A DNA stretch of 64,000 nucleotides from Pseudomonadota bacterium. Its GTDB lineage: Bacteria; Pseudomonadota; Alphaproteobacteria; Rhizobiales; Hyphomicrobiaceae. The translations under genes were made by a program, and so were the position numbers. Below the pieces are notes generated by a model. The model saw only the letters and a list, made by a program, of their open reading frames with translations. It did no database searches and had not been told where the DNA came from. The stretch is from assembly GCA_023423275.1 (NCBI GenBank), contig JAFAFW010000062.1, positions 1 to 64,000 of the forward strand. The letters run 5' to 3'. Below, piece after piece: positions 45,646 through 53,825 of the stretch; position 1 is the stretch's first letter, and the number at the start of each line of letters is the position of its first letter.

Positions 45646-46065
45646 TCCGGGCTTTGGCGGCCAGGCGCGTTAACGATTGGCAGGCCTGCTTTAAGGCCGC
45701 AATGACCACGCCCGATGAACTCCCCCTTCTTTTTTCGTGAGGATTGTGTTATATTATAATCAAAGTGGCGTAGCAGAAACGAATGAGGAACGCCGAGTCA
45801 GGTTGCGATCGGACTCGCGTTATATTTGACGGTATGACCCATGCTGCGCCGGATGGTCTTCTGTCGGACTCGATGCGCGGCAAGCCAAGCAAGCCATTGA
45901 TGTTGAGAGGCAAGCTCTGCCCCGCGCGAGGGCCATAGCTCGCGGACCTGCTTGGCCGACAGAAACCTTGTCGGCACTTTGGACCTTGTCGTTGCGCCTG
46001 TTCCAGGGCGGGATCCTGACGGCTCCCGTAGATCGGGTGCGCATCGCTAGAGAGTGAGAAACCAA
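45646..46065 (+). promoter_or_regulatory. 420-base gap: carD promoter candidate and long leader
   Basis: TATAAT at 45755-45760, in an unusually AT-rich patch, is a good -10 match, but no TTGACA-like -35 element is at the right distance. Transcription from here would give a leader of about 300 bases before carD, without an obvious protein. A 34-codon frame at 45834-45938 has no ribosome-binding site, so I do not call it. A structured leader or small RNA is possible but not demonstrated. Confidence 0.35.
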
Positions 46066-47103
46066 ATGCCTCAGAAAAAGAAGAAGGTCGTCGCCCCCGC
46101 AAAAACTGCGAAGGCAACCGTTAAGCCTGCCGCGGCCAAGTCTCCATCAAAAACGTCTGCCGCTTCTGCCAAAGCGGTGAACAGCAAGACTTCTTCTGTT
46201 TCTGCGAAACTTGGGAAAGATAAAGCTAAAGTGCCAGCTAAAAGTGTGAAAAGCGTTGCGAGCAAGACCGCAGTCAAGCCGCCTGTCAAAAAATCTGCAC
46301 CCGCAGCCAAAGCTGCTCCTGCGGCAATTGCGCCCAAGGCCGCTGTGAGGCCGGCTACCGCCCCTGCCAAACCGCCGGTTGCCGCCGCGGCAGCAGCTCC
46401 GGCACGCACCGTCCAGGCCGCCATGGCCAAGCCGGCTCAGCCCAAAATCTCAGCTCCCGTGACGCCAAAGGATATCGCGGCCCGCACGCTGGAAGCGCGT
46501 CACAGCGCCCAGGTCGCGAAGAAGCCGGTCAGCCAGCGTCATGGCTTCAAGACAAACGAATACATCGTTTATCCCGCCCACGGCGTCGGCCAGATCGTCG
46601 GCATCGAGGAGCAGGAAATCGCCGGCATGTCGCTGGAGCTGTTCGTCATCACGTTCGAGAAGGACAAGATGACGCTGCGGGTGCCCACCGGCAAGCTGGA
46701 GAGCGTGGGGATGCGCAAGCTGGCGGATGAGGACATCGTCAAGAAGGCGATGGACACGCTGAAGGGCCGCGCACGCGTCAAGCGGACGATGTGGAGCCGC
46801 CGCGCACAGGAATACGAAGCGAAGATCAACTCGGGCGATCTGATCTCAATCGCCGAAGTGGTGCGTGATCTTTATCGGTCTGAAACGCAGCCGGAACAGT
46901 CCTACTCCGAGCGCCAGCTTTACGAAGCCGCCCTCGATCGCATGGCGCGCGAGATCGCCGCTGTTGACCGTCTCGATGAGCGCGGCGCCGTTCAGAAGAT
47001 CACCGACGTTCTGTCCAAGAGCGCCCGCGGCCGTCGTGCCGCCGCCGAGAGCGAAGAAGCTGATGGCGATGACGCGATCGATGCCGACGCGCAGGCCGCC
47101 TGA
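46066..47103 (+). CDS. CarD family transcriptional regulator with histone H1-like N-terminus
   Basis: Protein of 345 residues from the ATG at 46066. The first ~130 residues are rich in Ala, Lys, Pro and Ser with KP, AK and KS repeats, like histone H1 tails. The CarD/CdnL domain starts about 158 (RHGFKTNEYIVYPAHGVGQIVG) with the RNA polymerase-interacting part, followed by the DNA-binding helices (KRTMWSRRAQEYEAKI). A short acidic tail ends the protein. CarD proteins stabilise promoter complexes of RNA polymerase. The N-terminal part uses AAA and GCT codons more than its neighbours. Confidence 0.92.
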   Translation: MPQKKKKVVAPAKTAKATVKPAAAKSPSKTSAASAKAVNSKTSSVSAKLGKDKAKVPAKSVKSVASKTAVKPPVKKSAPAAKAAPAAIAPKAAVRPATAPAKPPVAAAAAAPARTVQAAMAKPAQPKISAPVTPKDIAARTLEARHSAQVAKKPVSQRHGFKTNEYIVYPAHGVGQIVGIEEQEIAGMSLELFVITFEKDKMTLRVPTGKLESVGMRKLADEDIVKKAMDTLKGRARVKRTMWSRRAQEYEAKINSGDLISIAEVVRDLYRSETQPEQSYSERQLYEAALDRMAREIAAVDRLDERGAVQKITDVLSKSARGRRAAAESEEADGDDAIDADAQAA

Positions 47104-47127
47104 CGAGAAACAGCCGATCTTCGATTA

Positions 47128-47163
47128 TGATAAGGGGGCGATCAATTCGCCCCCTTATCATTT
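47128..47163. terminator. Bidirectional terminator between carD and the hydroxylase gene
   Basis: TGATAAGGGGGCG (47128-47140) pairs perfectly with CGCCCCCTTATCA (47148-47160) around a seven-base loop, giving a 13-bp stem. It is followed by TTT on the plus strand. It lies between two convergent stop codons and probably ends both transcripts. Confidence 0.9.
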
Positions 47164-47168
47164 GTGGA

Positions 47169-48410
47169 TCACACCGGCTCGCCACGCAAAAGCTTCGGCA
47201 GCTCACCGGTGGTCCCGGCCGCTTCGGCAACAAACCAGCGCTTGAGCTCGGGCATGCGATCAATCAAGCCGAGCCCTGCTTCGCGCGCGGACCGCATCAG
47301 CGACCAATCCATGGAGAACAGACGGTTCAGCGCATCGAAAGCCGTGGCTGAGGTCATGGAATCGAAGCGCCGCCACGTCTCGTAGCGGTCGAGATTGTTC
47401 GGATCTCCGGCATCGAGACCGACGCGCGTGCCCTCGGCAATTGCTTCTGCGAGTGCCGCGACATCACGAAACGCCAGATTGAGACCTTGGCCCGCGATCG
47501 GATGCACGCCATGCGCGGCATCGCCGATCAGGGCCAGGCGCGGCGCGGTGTACTGACGGGCCAGATGCATCTCCAGGGGCCAGGATGCGCGCGGCCCGAC
47601 CAGTTCAATGGCCCCGTAACGCCCCGTAAAGCGCTTATCGACTTCAGCGAGGAATTGGTCGTCGTCGAGCTTGAGAATATCGCGCGCACGGTCAGCATCT
47701 TCCGACCACGTGACACACGACTCGTTGCCCTTCATCGGGAGGATTGCGAACGGTCCTCCCGGCATGAAGTGCTGAATCGCGCGGCCATGGTGCGGAAGCT
47801 CGTGACGGACGCGCGTGACGATGCCGATCTGATCGTAGCTCCACCCGACGCACTTGATCCCTGCCGCCTCGCGCGCACTTGATCGCCGGCCGTCAGCCGC
47901 CACAAGCAATGACGCGCGCACCACGGTCCCATCGGACAATGAGACGACCTTGAAAGGTTCCTTGTTCTCGAACGCAACGGCCTCGACGCCACTGAGCCGG
48001 CGGATTGAGGGATGCGCGGCAACGGCGGTTTCCAGAGCGTCGGCCATTGCACTGTTCGGCACGATCCAGGACGCCGGCTCGCCATCGTCCAGCCGATTGT
48101 CATAGCTCAGCAGGACAGGGCGAACGCCGGCCTCCAGGCTGCTGTCGGTGATCTGGATCTCCCGGACCTCCTGCGCGTTGCCCGCGATCGCGTTCCACAC
48201 GTCAAGGGCCCCCAGCATGCGCCGTGAAGCCGCCGAGATGGCCGACGCGCGCGGATCATCTGCCGGTCCCGCCACATTCGACCTGCGATCGATCAAGGCA
48301 ATCGTGACGTCCGGGCCGAAGGTGCGGGCCAGCGCCAGCGCCAGCGATAAGCCCGCGTAACTGGCGCCGGAGATGGCAACGTTGACGGTCAGGGTGGGAG
48401 AGGTTGTCAC
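47169..48410 (-). CDS. UbiH/UbiF/COQ6-type FAD-dependent hydroxylase
   Basis: Flavin monooxygenase of 413 residues. The FAD-binding region reads AISGASYAGLSLALALAR near the N-terminus, slightly divergent from GxGxxG. The second flavin motif is LIGDAAHGVHPIAGQGLNLAFRDVAALAEAI, diagnostic of ubiquinone hydroxylases. It probably hydroxylates the ubiquinone ring (C5/C6/C1 position uncertain). The GTG at 48410 has AAGG upstream; a GTG at 48431 is the alternative. It is divergent from tesB. Confidence 0.9.
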   Translation of the reverse strand: MTTSPTLTVNVAISGASYAGLSLALALARTFGPDVTIALIDRRSNVAGPADDPRASAISAASRRMLGALDVWNAIAGNAQEVREIQITDSSLEAGVRPVLLSYDNRLDDGEPASWIVPNSAMADALETAVAAHPSIRRLSGVEAVAFENKEPFKVVSLSDGTVVRASLLVAADGRRSSAREAAGIKCVGWSYDQIGIVTRVRHELPHHGRAIQHFMPGGPFAILPMKGNESCVTWSEDADRARDILKLDDDQFLAEVDKRFTGRYGAIELVGPRASWPLEMHLARQYTAPRLALIGDAAHGVHPIAGQGLNLAFRDVAALAEAIAEGTRVGLDAGDPNNLDRYETWRRFDSMTSATAFDALNRLFSMDWSLMRSAREAGLGLIDRMPELKRWFVAEAAGTTGELPKLLRGEPV

Positions 48411-48527
48411 TTCGTCACCTTGGGTCTTCACGTTCTGCGTCGAGGCGCTCGGCTTGACACCGGACGACGGCTACCTTCCCTTGAGAAGAACAGCCCAAGC
48501 CTTTCGCGCTCATCATTTGAGGTGCTT

Positions 48528-49427
48528 ATGCCCTCTGAAACGGCCAAGCCGACCTCGGCACTTTCTGCGCTCCTGTCCTTACTGGACCTGGAACAGCTTG
48601 AACAGAACCTGTTCCGAGGCCAGAGCCCGAGGGTGGGTTGGCAGCGTGTCTATGGTGGCCAGGTGCTGGGCCAGGCGCTGGTGGCCGCCGGTCGCACGGT
48701 CGAGGACGACCGCAGCGTGCATTCGCTCCATGGGTATTTTCTGCTCGGCGGCGATCCCAAGCACCCGATCATCTACGAGGTGGAGCGGATCCGCGATGGA
48801 GGAAGCTTCACGACCCGGCGCGTCAAGGCCATTCAGCATGGCCGTGCGATCTTCACGATGAGCTGTTCGTTTCACAAGCAGGAACCGGGCTTGGAGCATG
48901 CCTGCGAGATGCCCGATGTTCCCATGCCCGAAGATCTGCCCAGTGAAACCGAGCTCACGAAACATCTCCTCGCCAATGCACCCGACAACATGCGCTCCTA
49001 CTGGGAGCGCGAGCGCCCCATCGAGATGCGGCCCGTCGATATCAAACGCTATGTGACGCGGGAGAAAGGTCCGCCCGTGCAGCACGTCTGGATGCGTGCC
49101 AATGGCACGTTGCCGGACGACCGGAAGCTGCATCAGTGCATTCTCGCCTATGCGTCTGATTTTACGCTGCTCGACACGGCCTTGATCGCGCACGGCAAGT
49201 TGCTGTTCGATACGGACATCCAGCTCGCCAGTCTTGACCATGCGATGTGGTTGCATCGGCCATTCCGAGCCGATGAATGGCTCCTTTATTCGCAGGACAG
49301 CCCATCGGCAGCCGGCGCCCGGGGTTTTTGTCGCGGGAGCGTCTTCACGCGTGACGGTGTCCTCGTTGCCTCGGCAGCCCAGGAGGGCCTGGTTCGGAAG
49401 CGCGACACAGCCTTTCTGATTAGTTAG
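48528..49427 (+). CDS. tesB: Acyl-CoA thioesterase II (TesB)
   Basis: Double-hotdog thioesterase of 299 residues from the ATG at 48528. Conserved TesB blocks are LFRGQSPRVGWQRVYGGQVLGQAL, SLHGYFLLGGDPKHPIIYEVERIRDGGSFTTRRVKA, and near the C-terminus SLDHAMWLHRPFRADEWLLY with the catalytic Asp. It hydrolyses medium- and long-chain acyl-CoA. The frame is open further upstream but lacks family match. Confidence 0.94.
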   Translation: MPSETAKPTSALSALLSLLDLEQLEQNLFRGQSPRVGWQRVYGGQVLGQALVAAGRTVEDDRSVHSLHGYFLLGGDPKHPIIYEVERIRDGGSFTTRRVKAIQHGRAIFTMSCSFHKQEPGLEHACEMPDVPMPEDLPSETELTKHLLANAPDNMRSYWERERPIEMRPVDIKRYVTREKGPPVQHVWMRANGTLPDDRKLHQCILAYASDFTLLDTALIAHGKLLFDTDIQLASLDHAMWLHRPFRADEWLLYSQDSPSAAGARGFCRGSVFTRDGVLVASAAQEGLVRKRDTAFLIS

Positions 49428-49445
49428 AAGGCAATTCTCCTATTT

Positions 49446-49462
49446 TGCACAATCCATGTGCA
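49446..49462 (+). promoter_or_regulatory. Probable NtrC-binding site upstream of glnK
   Basis: TGCACAATCCATGTGCA contains a perfect TGCAC-N7-GTGCA inverted repeat. Compared with the NtrC consensus TGCACCANNNTGGTGCA it matches 11 of the 14 fixed positions. It lies about 90 bases upstream of a sigma-54-like -24 element, a normal enhancer distance. Confidence 0.7.
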
Positions 49463-49550
49463 TTTTGGCATGACCAAAGTCGCGCCATCGGCGGTGATTT
49501 TTTGGCAAAATACCTGCTGAATCAAGGCGTTCAACTTCTCGTTAAGTAAC

Positions 49551-49566
49551 TGGCACGGCTTTTGAC
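49551..49566 (+). promoter_or_regulatory. Candidate sigma-54 promoter for glnK-amtB
   Basis: TGGCAC at 49551-49556 is a perfect -24 element. After five bases comes TTGA, so the expected -12 GC reads GA, one mismatch to TGGCAC-N5-TTGC. It is about 98 bases before the glnK start. With the NtrC-like site upstream, nitrogen control of this operon is likely. Confidence 0.6.
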
Positions 49567-49662
49567 TCTCTTGTGAGCAGCACGCCTCCGTCCGCTTGGT
49601 CTGAGGCGACTGCGGCCCGGGCACTGGGGCTCATTGGGCATTTAATCAAGAGGGTTGCCGAC

Positions 49663-50001
49663 ATGAAGCTCGTCTCCGCCATCATCAAACCCTTCAAGCT
49701 GGAAGAGGTCCGCGCAGCACTGACCGACCTGGGCTACCAGGGCATGACTGTCACAGAGGTGAAGGGTTATGGCCGACAGAAAGGCCATACCGAAATCTAC
49801 CGCGGCGCTGAATACGCGGTGAACTTCCTCCCCAAGTTGAAGATCGAGGTCGTTATCCCGTCCTCTGAAGTCGATCGCGCCATCGAGGCCATCATGCGCG
49901 CTGCCAAGACGGGGCAGATCGGCGACGGCAAGATCTTCGTCTCCACCATCGAACACACCGTCCGCATCCGCACGGGCGAAACCGACGACGGCGCTCTCTA
50001 A
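49663..50001 (+). CDS. glnK: PII nitrogen regulatory protein GlnK
   Basis: PII protein of 112 residues from the ATG at 49663. The uridylylated tyrosine is Y51 in the T-loop GHTEIYRGAEYAV, and the ATP-binding block GDGKIFVSTIEHTVRIRTGE is intact. In the ammonium-replete state GlnK blocks AmtB. Adjacent amtB and the NtrC/sigma-54 signals upstream favour GlnK over GlnB. Confidence 0.95.
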   Translation: MKLVSAIIKPFKLEEVRAALTDLGYQGMTVTEVKGYGRQKGHTEIYRGAEYAVNFLPKLKIEVVIPSSEVDRAIEAIMRAAKTGQIGDGKIFVSTIEHTVRIRTGETDDGAL

Positions 50002-50072
50002 GCGTCGCCAATCAGCCGCGCGCTCATCGCGCGGCACCTTAAATTCACCAGCCAAGGAAGGGACTTCCCAAC

Positions 50073-51383
50073 ATGATGCTGCGAAATCTCATGCGCGTGG
50101 CCGCCAGTGCCGCTGTGCTATCGGCACTTTATACGGTGCCTGCGCTGGCCCAGGCGGCCGCCGAGACGCCAACACTCAATTCCGGCGATACCGCCTGGAT
50201 GCTCACCTCGACCGTCATCGTTTTGATGATGACCATCCCAGGCCTCGCACTCTTCTATGGCGGCATGGTCCGCAAGAAGAACGTGCTCGCAACTGTCATG
50301 CAAAGCTTCGCTGCGGCTTGCCTTCTGAGCGTCGTCTGGATGCTCATCGGTTACTCGATTGCCTTCGGCGATGGCGGCACGCTCAACAACTACATGGGCG
50401 GCCTCGATAAGGCTTTGCTGGCGCATCTCACGAAAGAAAGCCTGACCGGCACCATTCCTGAGTCGGTCTTCATCACCTTCCAGATGACATTCGCGATCAT
50501 CACGCCCGCGCTGATCTGCGGTGCGGTGGCAGACCGCATGAAGTTCTCCAGTCTTCTGGTGTTTCTGACGCTGTGGCTGATCTTCGTTTACGCTCCGATC
50601 TGCCATTGGGTCTGGGGCGGTGGCTTCCTGGCCGGTGAAGGCGTTCTCGACTTCGCTGGTGGCACTGTCGTGCACATCAACTCGGGTATCGCAGGTCTCG
50701 TCGCGGCTCTCGTTCTCGGCCGCCGTGAGGGCTACGGCACGGAAAACATGGCGCCGCACAATCTCGTTCTGACGGTGACGGGTGCCTCTCTCCTGTGGGT
50801 GGGCTGGTTCGGTTTCAACGCGGGTTCTGCCGCGGCTGCCAGCGACGGCGCCGGTATGGCCATGCTCGTCACTCAGATCTGCGCTGCCGCCGCAGGCCTT
50901 GCCTGGATGTTCTCGGAATGGCTCGTCCACGGAAAGCCCAGCGTCCTCGGCATCGCGTCGGGCGCCATTGCTGGTCTTGTTGCGATCACTCCGGCTGCCG
51001 GCTTCGTCGCTCCGATGGGCGCTCTTCTGATGGGCATTGCCGCAGGCATCATCTGCTTCATCGCATCCACGATGGTGAAACGTGCGCTCGGCTATGACGA
51101 CAGCCTGGACGTCTTCGGCATCCACGGCGTCGGCGGCATTGTCGGTGCACTTCTGACCGGCGTGTTCGCTGTGGAAGCGATCGGCGGCACGGCAGGCCTG
51201 CTCGAGGGCAACCCGGCGCAGGTGTGGAAGCAGTTCTACGGCATCGTTGCAACGATCATCTATTGCGCCGTTGCGACCTTCGTCATCCTCATGGTCGTGA
51301 AGATGTTCATGGGTCTGCGCGTCGACAAGAGCACCGAGGTCGAAGGCCTCGATGTGCGTCTGCACGGAGAAGTCGTCCAGTAA
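50073..51383 (+). CDS. amtB: Ammonium transporter AmtB
   Basis: Ammonium channel of 436 residues. A signal peptide (about 1-27, ending PALA) is followed by 11 membrane segments. Family landmarks are GLALFYGGMVRKKNVLATVMQ, the first pore His region FAGGTVVHINSGIAGLVAALVLG, VGWFGFNAGS and the second pore His in DVFGIHGVGGIVGALLTG. It conducts ammonia into the cytosol and is gated by GlnK, encoded 71 bases upstream. Confidence 0.97.
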   Translation: MMLRNLMRVAASAAVLSALYTVPALAQAAAETPTLNSGDTAWMLTSTVIVLMMTIPGLALFYGGMVRKKNVLATVMQSFAAACLLSVVWMLIGYSIAFGDGGTLNNYMGGLDKALLAHLTKESLTGTIPESVFITFQMTFAIITPALICGAVADRMKFSSLLVFLTLWLIFVYAPICHWVWGGGFLAGEGVLDFAGGTVVHINSGIAGLVAALVLGRREGYGTENMAPHNLVLTVTGASLLWVGWFGFNAGSAAAASDGAGMAMLVTQICAAAAGLAWMFSEWLVHGKPSVLGIASGAIAGLVAITPAAGFVAPMGALLMGIAAGIICFIASTMVKRALGYDDSLDVFGIHGVGGIVGALLTGVFAVEAIGGTAGLLEGNPAQVWKQFYGIVATIIYCAVATFVILMVVKMFMGLRVDKSTEVEGLDVRLHGEVVQ

Positions 51384-51433
51384 GCCCGGGGCGGGCAGCG
51401 CTCGCCTTCTCTTTTTCCCTAAACTGCCAACTT

Positions 51434-51462
51434 GGGCTCGGAGCATCCGCTCCGGGCCCTTT
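51434..51462 (+). terminator. Rho-independent terminator after amtB
   Basis: GGGCTCGGAGC (51434-51444) pairs with GCTCCGGGCCC (51449-51459), with one G-U pair, around the loop ATCC, followed by TTTGTCT. It lies about 50 bases beyond the amtB stop and should end the glnK-amtB transcript. Confidence 0.8.
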
Positions 51463-51502
51463 GTCTGTGCTCGAGAACCGCAGGGCGATCCTGTCCGCAA
51501 AC

Positions 51503-52018
51503 TCACGCGTGGATGACGATCCGGGCACCCGGGCGCAGGTTTTTCAGCAAACGGATGAGATGGTCTCGCCGGAGCGCAACGCACCCGGCGGTCGGTGTAT
51601 AGCCTGGCCGCGCGACATGCACGAACACCGCGCTCCCCCGGCCTTGCACACGCGGCCGCGCGTTGTGGTCGAGGACCAGAACCACATCGTACAATCCATC
51701 CGGCCGCCACATGTGCTCCGCACTTGCCGGATAGGGATGTTCCACTTTGCGGTTGTAGTTCCGGTCGCCGGCAGCATCACACCAGCCCTCGGCCGGACGA
51801 ATGGCCGCAAACGGGAGGCCCGACTGTGGACGGCGCAGATGATCCTGACGATAATAGCCCCGGCGGATCGCAAATTGGCCGATCGGTGTCGCCCAATCAC
51901 CTTCGCGCTTATCGACTGACCTGCCGGATCGGCCCAATGCGCATGGAAACCGCAGTGGGCCAAGCGTCACCCATCCCGAGCTGTCGCGTCTTGACAAGGA
52001 TCGGACATGCAGCTTCAT
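51503..52018 (-). CDS. L,D-transpeptidase (YkuD domain) family protein
   Basis: Protein of 171 residues from the ATG at 52018. The catalytic motif is HVARPGYTPTAGCVALRRDHLIRLL, with the nucleophilic Cys in GCVAL and the upstream His in VFVHVARP. RDGVYD-like elements (WRPDGLYDVVLVLDHN) are also present. It resembles the YafK/YkuD-like group that cross-links or modifies peptidoglycan. No signal peptide is visible at this start; the frame is open to 52279 without support. It is divergent from cenR. Confidence 0.8.
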   Translation of the reverse strand: MKLHVRSLSRRDSSGWVTLGPLRFPCALGRSGRSVDKREGDWATPIGQFAIRRGYYRQDHLRRPQSGLPFAAIRPAEGWCDAAGDRNYNRKVEHPYPASAEHMWRPDGLYDVVLVLDHNARPRVQGRGSAVFVHVARPGYTPTAGCVALRRDHLIRLLKNLRPGARIVIHA

Positions 52019-52142
52019 CGTCGATGTCTTGCTCGCGGATCGATCTGCGCTGTACGCGCGCGGGCGGGTTCTAGACACTATTTCGATTGCCTTTCGGGTG
52101 ATAGATTGCGGCTCGCATTGAGGCAGAGCGGAGCATGACTGC

Positions 52143-52829
52143 ATGAGCACGGCGCGTAAGATTCTCATCGTCGACGACGACGAGGACCTTCGTGAGTCCC
52201 TTCGCGAACAGCTCGCCTTGCATGACGAGTTCGACGTCATCACTGCGGCCAACGCCGGCAAAGGCATCGATGCGACCAAGGGCGATCATCTTGATTTGCT
52301 CATTCTCGACGTCGGCCTCCCCGACATGGATGGCCGGGAAGCCTGCAAGATCCTGCGCAAATCCGGCTTCAAGGCGCCCATTATCATGCTGACCGGCAAT
52401 GAGTCCGATGCGGACATGATCCTCGGTCTTGATGCCGGTGCCAACGACTACGTGACCAAGCCGTTCAAATTCGCCGTGCTGCTTGCCCGCATACGGGCCC
52501 AATTGCGCCAGCACGAACAGAGCGAAGATGCCGTCTTTGCAATCGGCAATTACACGTTCAAGCCTGCGTCCAAGCTTCTGCTCGATGAGAAGGGATCCAA
52601 AATCCGGCTCACCGAGAAGGAAGCCTCCATCCTGAAGTTTCTCTACAGAGCCGGCGAGCGGGTCGTCACGCGCGACATCCTGCTGCACGAGGTCTGGGGC
52701 TACAATGCCGGCGTGACCACGCATACGCTGGAAACTCACATCTATCGCCTGCGCCAGAAGATCGAAAAAGACCCTTCCAACGCCGAGCTCCTCGTCACGG
52801 AGACCGGGGGTTACAAGCTGATCCCGTGA
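52143..52829 (+). CDS. cenR: CenR-like OmpR-family response regulator
   Basis: Response regulator of 228 residues. The receiver has the acidic residues DDDED (11-15), the phosphoacceptor D56 in LLILDVGLPDMDGREA, and K-P-F in NDYVTKPFKFAVLLARIRAQLRQHEQSEDAVF, a signature stretch shared with alphaproteobacterial CenR/OtpR. The winged helix includes KIRLTEKEASILKFLYRAGERVV and HTLETHIYRLRQKIE. CenR controls cell-envelope processes in Caulobacter and Brucella. No kinase is adjacent. A divergent L,D-transpeptidase fits an envelope role. Confidence 0.8.
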   Translation: MSTARKILIVDDDEDLRESLREQLALHDEFDVITAANAGKGIDATKGDHLDLLILDVGLPDMDGREACKILRKSGFKAPIIMLTGNESDADMILGLDAGANDYVTKPFKFAVLLARIRAQLRQHEQSEDAVFAIGNYTFKPASKLLLDEKGSKIRLTEKEASILKFLYRAGERVVTRDILLHEVWGYNAGVTTHTLETHIYRLRQKIEKDPSNAELLVTETGGYKLIP

Positions 52830-53008
52830 GTGGCAGCTGGATCCGTACTGATCCCGGTGCAGGGTAGCGCCAGCCGCTACTCATGAGCATGCGTTATCCC
52901 CATAGAACGACGCCTTAACCTGGACCTCGAGCGGCGAATCATTTGAGTTGCCGCTAGGGGGTGGCAGTTGATCGTACGATCAGCGCCATCTCCGTTGAGA
53001 GGCTGGGA

Positions 53009-53530
53009 ATGTCGTTTGAATTGCTGTTGGAACCGCTGCGCCAAGTGCCTCTGTTCCAGGGATTGCGTCCGATCCAGATTGCTGAAATCGCGCGCCATGC
53101 GGAGCGCGTGATGTTTCGCGACGGCAATGTGATCATTCAGGAGGATCAGGACGCTGACGCCGCATTCCTGATTATCTCCGGCGATGTGGTGCGGATCAGC
53201 GGCCCAGCATCCTCCGAGCCTGTCCCCACAGGATCATTGGTAGGCGAGATGGCGATGCTGGTGGAAACCACGCACTCGTCCACCGTCGTTTGCAAGGGAT
53301 CGGTGAGGGTTCTCAAAATCACCCGGCAGGCACTGCATGAACGGATGCAGGCCGATCCTACGCTGGCCGATCATTTTGTATCGAAACTTTTGAGCCGGCT
53401 TCAGTCTCTCGCTGACGACTTGAGACGGGTCGATCAGCTGCTTGCGGCAGAACCGCCGGCCACTGCGACGCTCCTGCCTGCGCGCCTTTTACCACTATCC
53501 ACGGACGCCGGTCTTCACGCGCCACGCTGA
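53009..53530 (+). CDS. Cyclic nucleotide-binding domain protein
   Basis: Protein of 173 residues from the ATG at 53009, with GAGAGG upstream. The cNMP-binding fold covers about 10-130: PLFQGLRPIQIAEIARHAERVMFRDGNVII, AAFLIISGDVVRI, and GSLVGEMAMLVETTHSSTVVCKG, which resembles the phosphate-binding cassette but lacks the conserved Arg. No DNA-binding helix-turn-helix follows, so it is probably not a Crp/Fnr regulator. It may act on a partner, perhaps CenR signalling upstream. Confidence 0.78.
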   Translation: MSFELLLEPLRQVPLFQGLRPIQIAEIARHAERVMFRDGNVIIQEDQDADAAFLIISGDVVRISGPASSEPVPTGSLVGEMAMLVETTHSSTVVCKGSVRVLKITRQALHERMQADPTLADHFVSKLLSRLQSLADDLRRVDQLLAAEPPATATLLPARLLPLSTDAGLHAPR

Positions 53531-53562
53531 TCAGCGCGCAGTTTCGGCGCCTGAAATGAAAT

Positions 53563-53593
53563 GCGCCCAACTCCGGGGGGAGGAGTTGGGCGC
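53563..53593 (+). terminator. Perfect 12-bp stem after the cyclic nucleotide-binding gene
   Basis: GCGCCCAACTCC (53563-53574) pairs with GGAGTTGGGCGC (53582-53593) around a GGGGGGA loop, about 30 bases past the stop codon. There is no U tract, so termination would depend on Rho or the hairpin has another role. The remaining bases to lolA hold nothing I recognise. Confidence 0.55.
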
Positions 53594-53825
53594 GAGAGCG
53601 CTATCAGCGCTTGGCGCCGGGAGGGACTCCGACGCCGCAGACGGTATCTTCGGCTAGACGGGGGGCACTACCGATACAGGGTGATACCGCCTGTCGCATT
53701 CTACTTAATCGTAAGCCCGTCAACTTCAATAGAGGTTCCTGCACGACTTCACGAAAACGTGATCAGCGCGCCGTAGATTTTCAACAGCTTTGAGTTGCTT
53801 GCAGCGAACAAGCAACAGGCTCAGC

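Noticed and set aside
45834..45938. Possible 34-codon gene in the carD leader
   Set aside because: No ribosome-binding site and no recognisable product; length is expected by chance.
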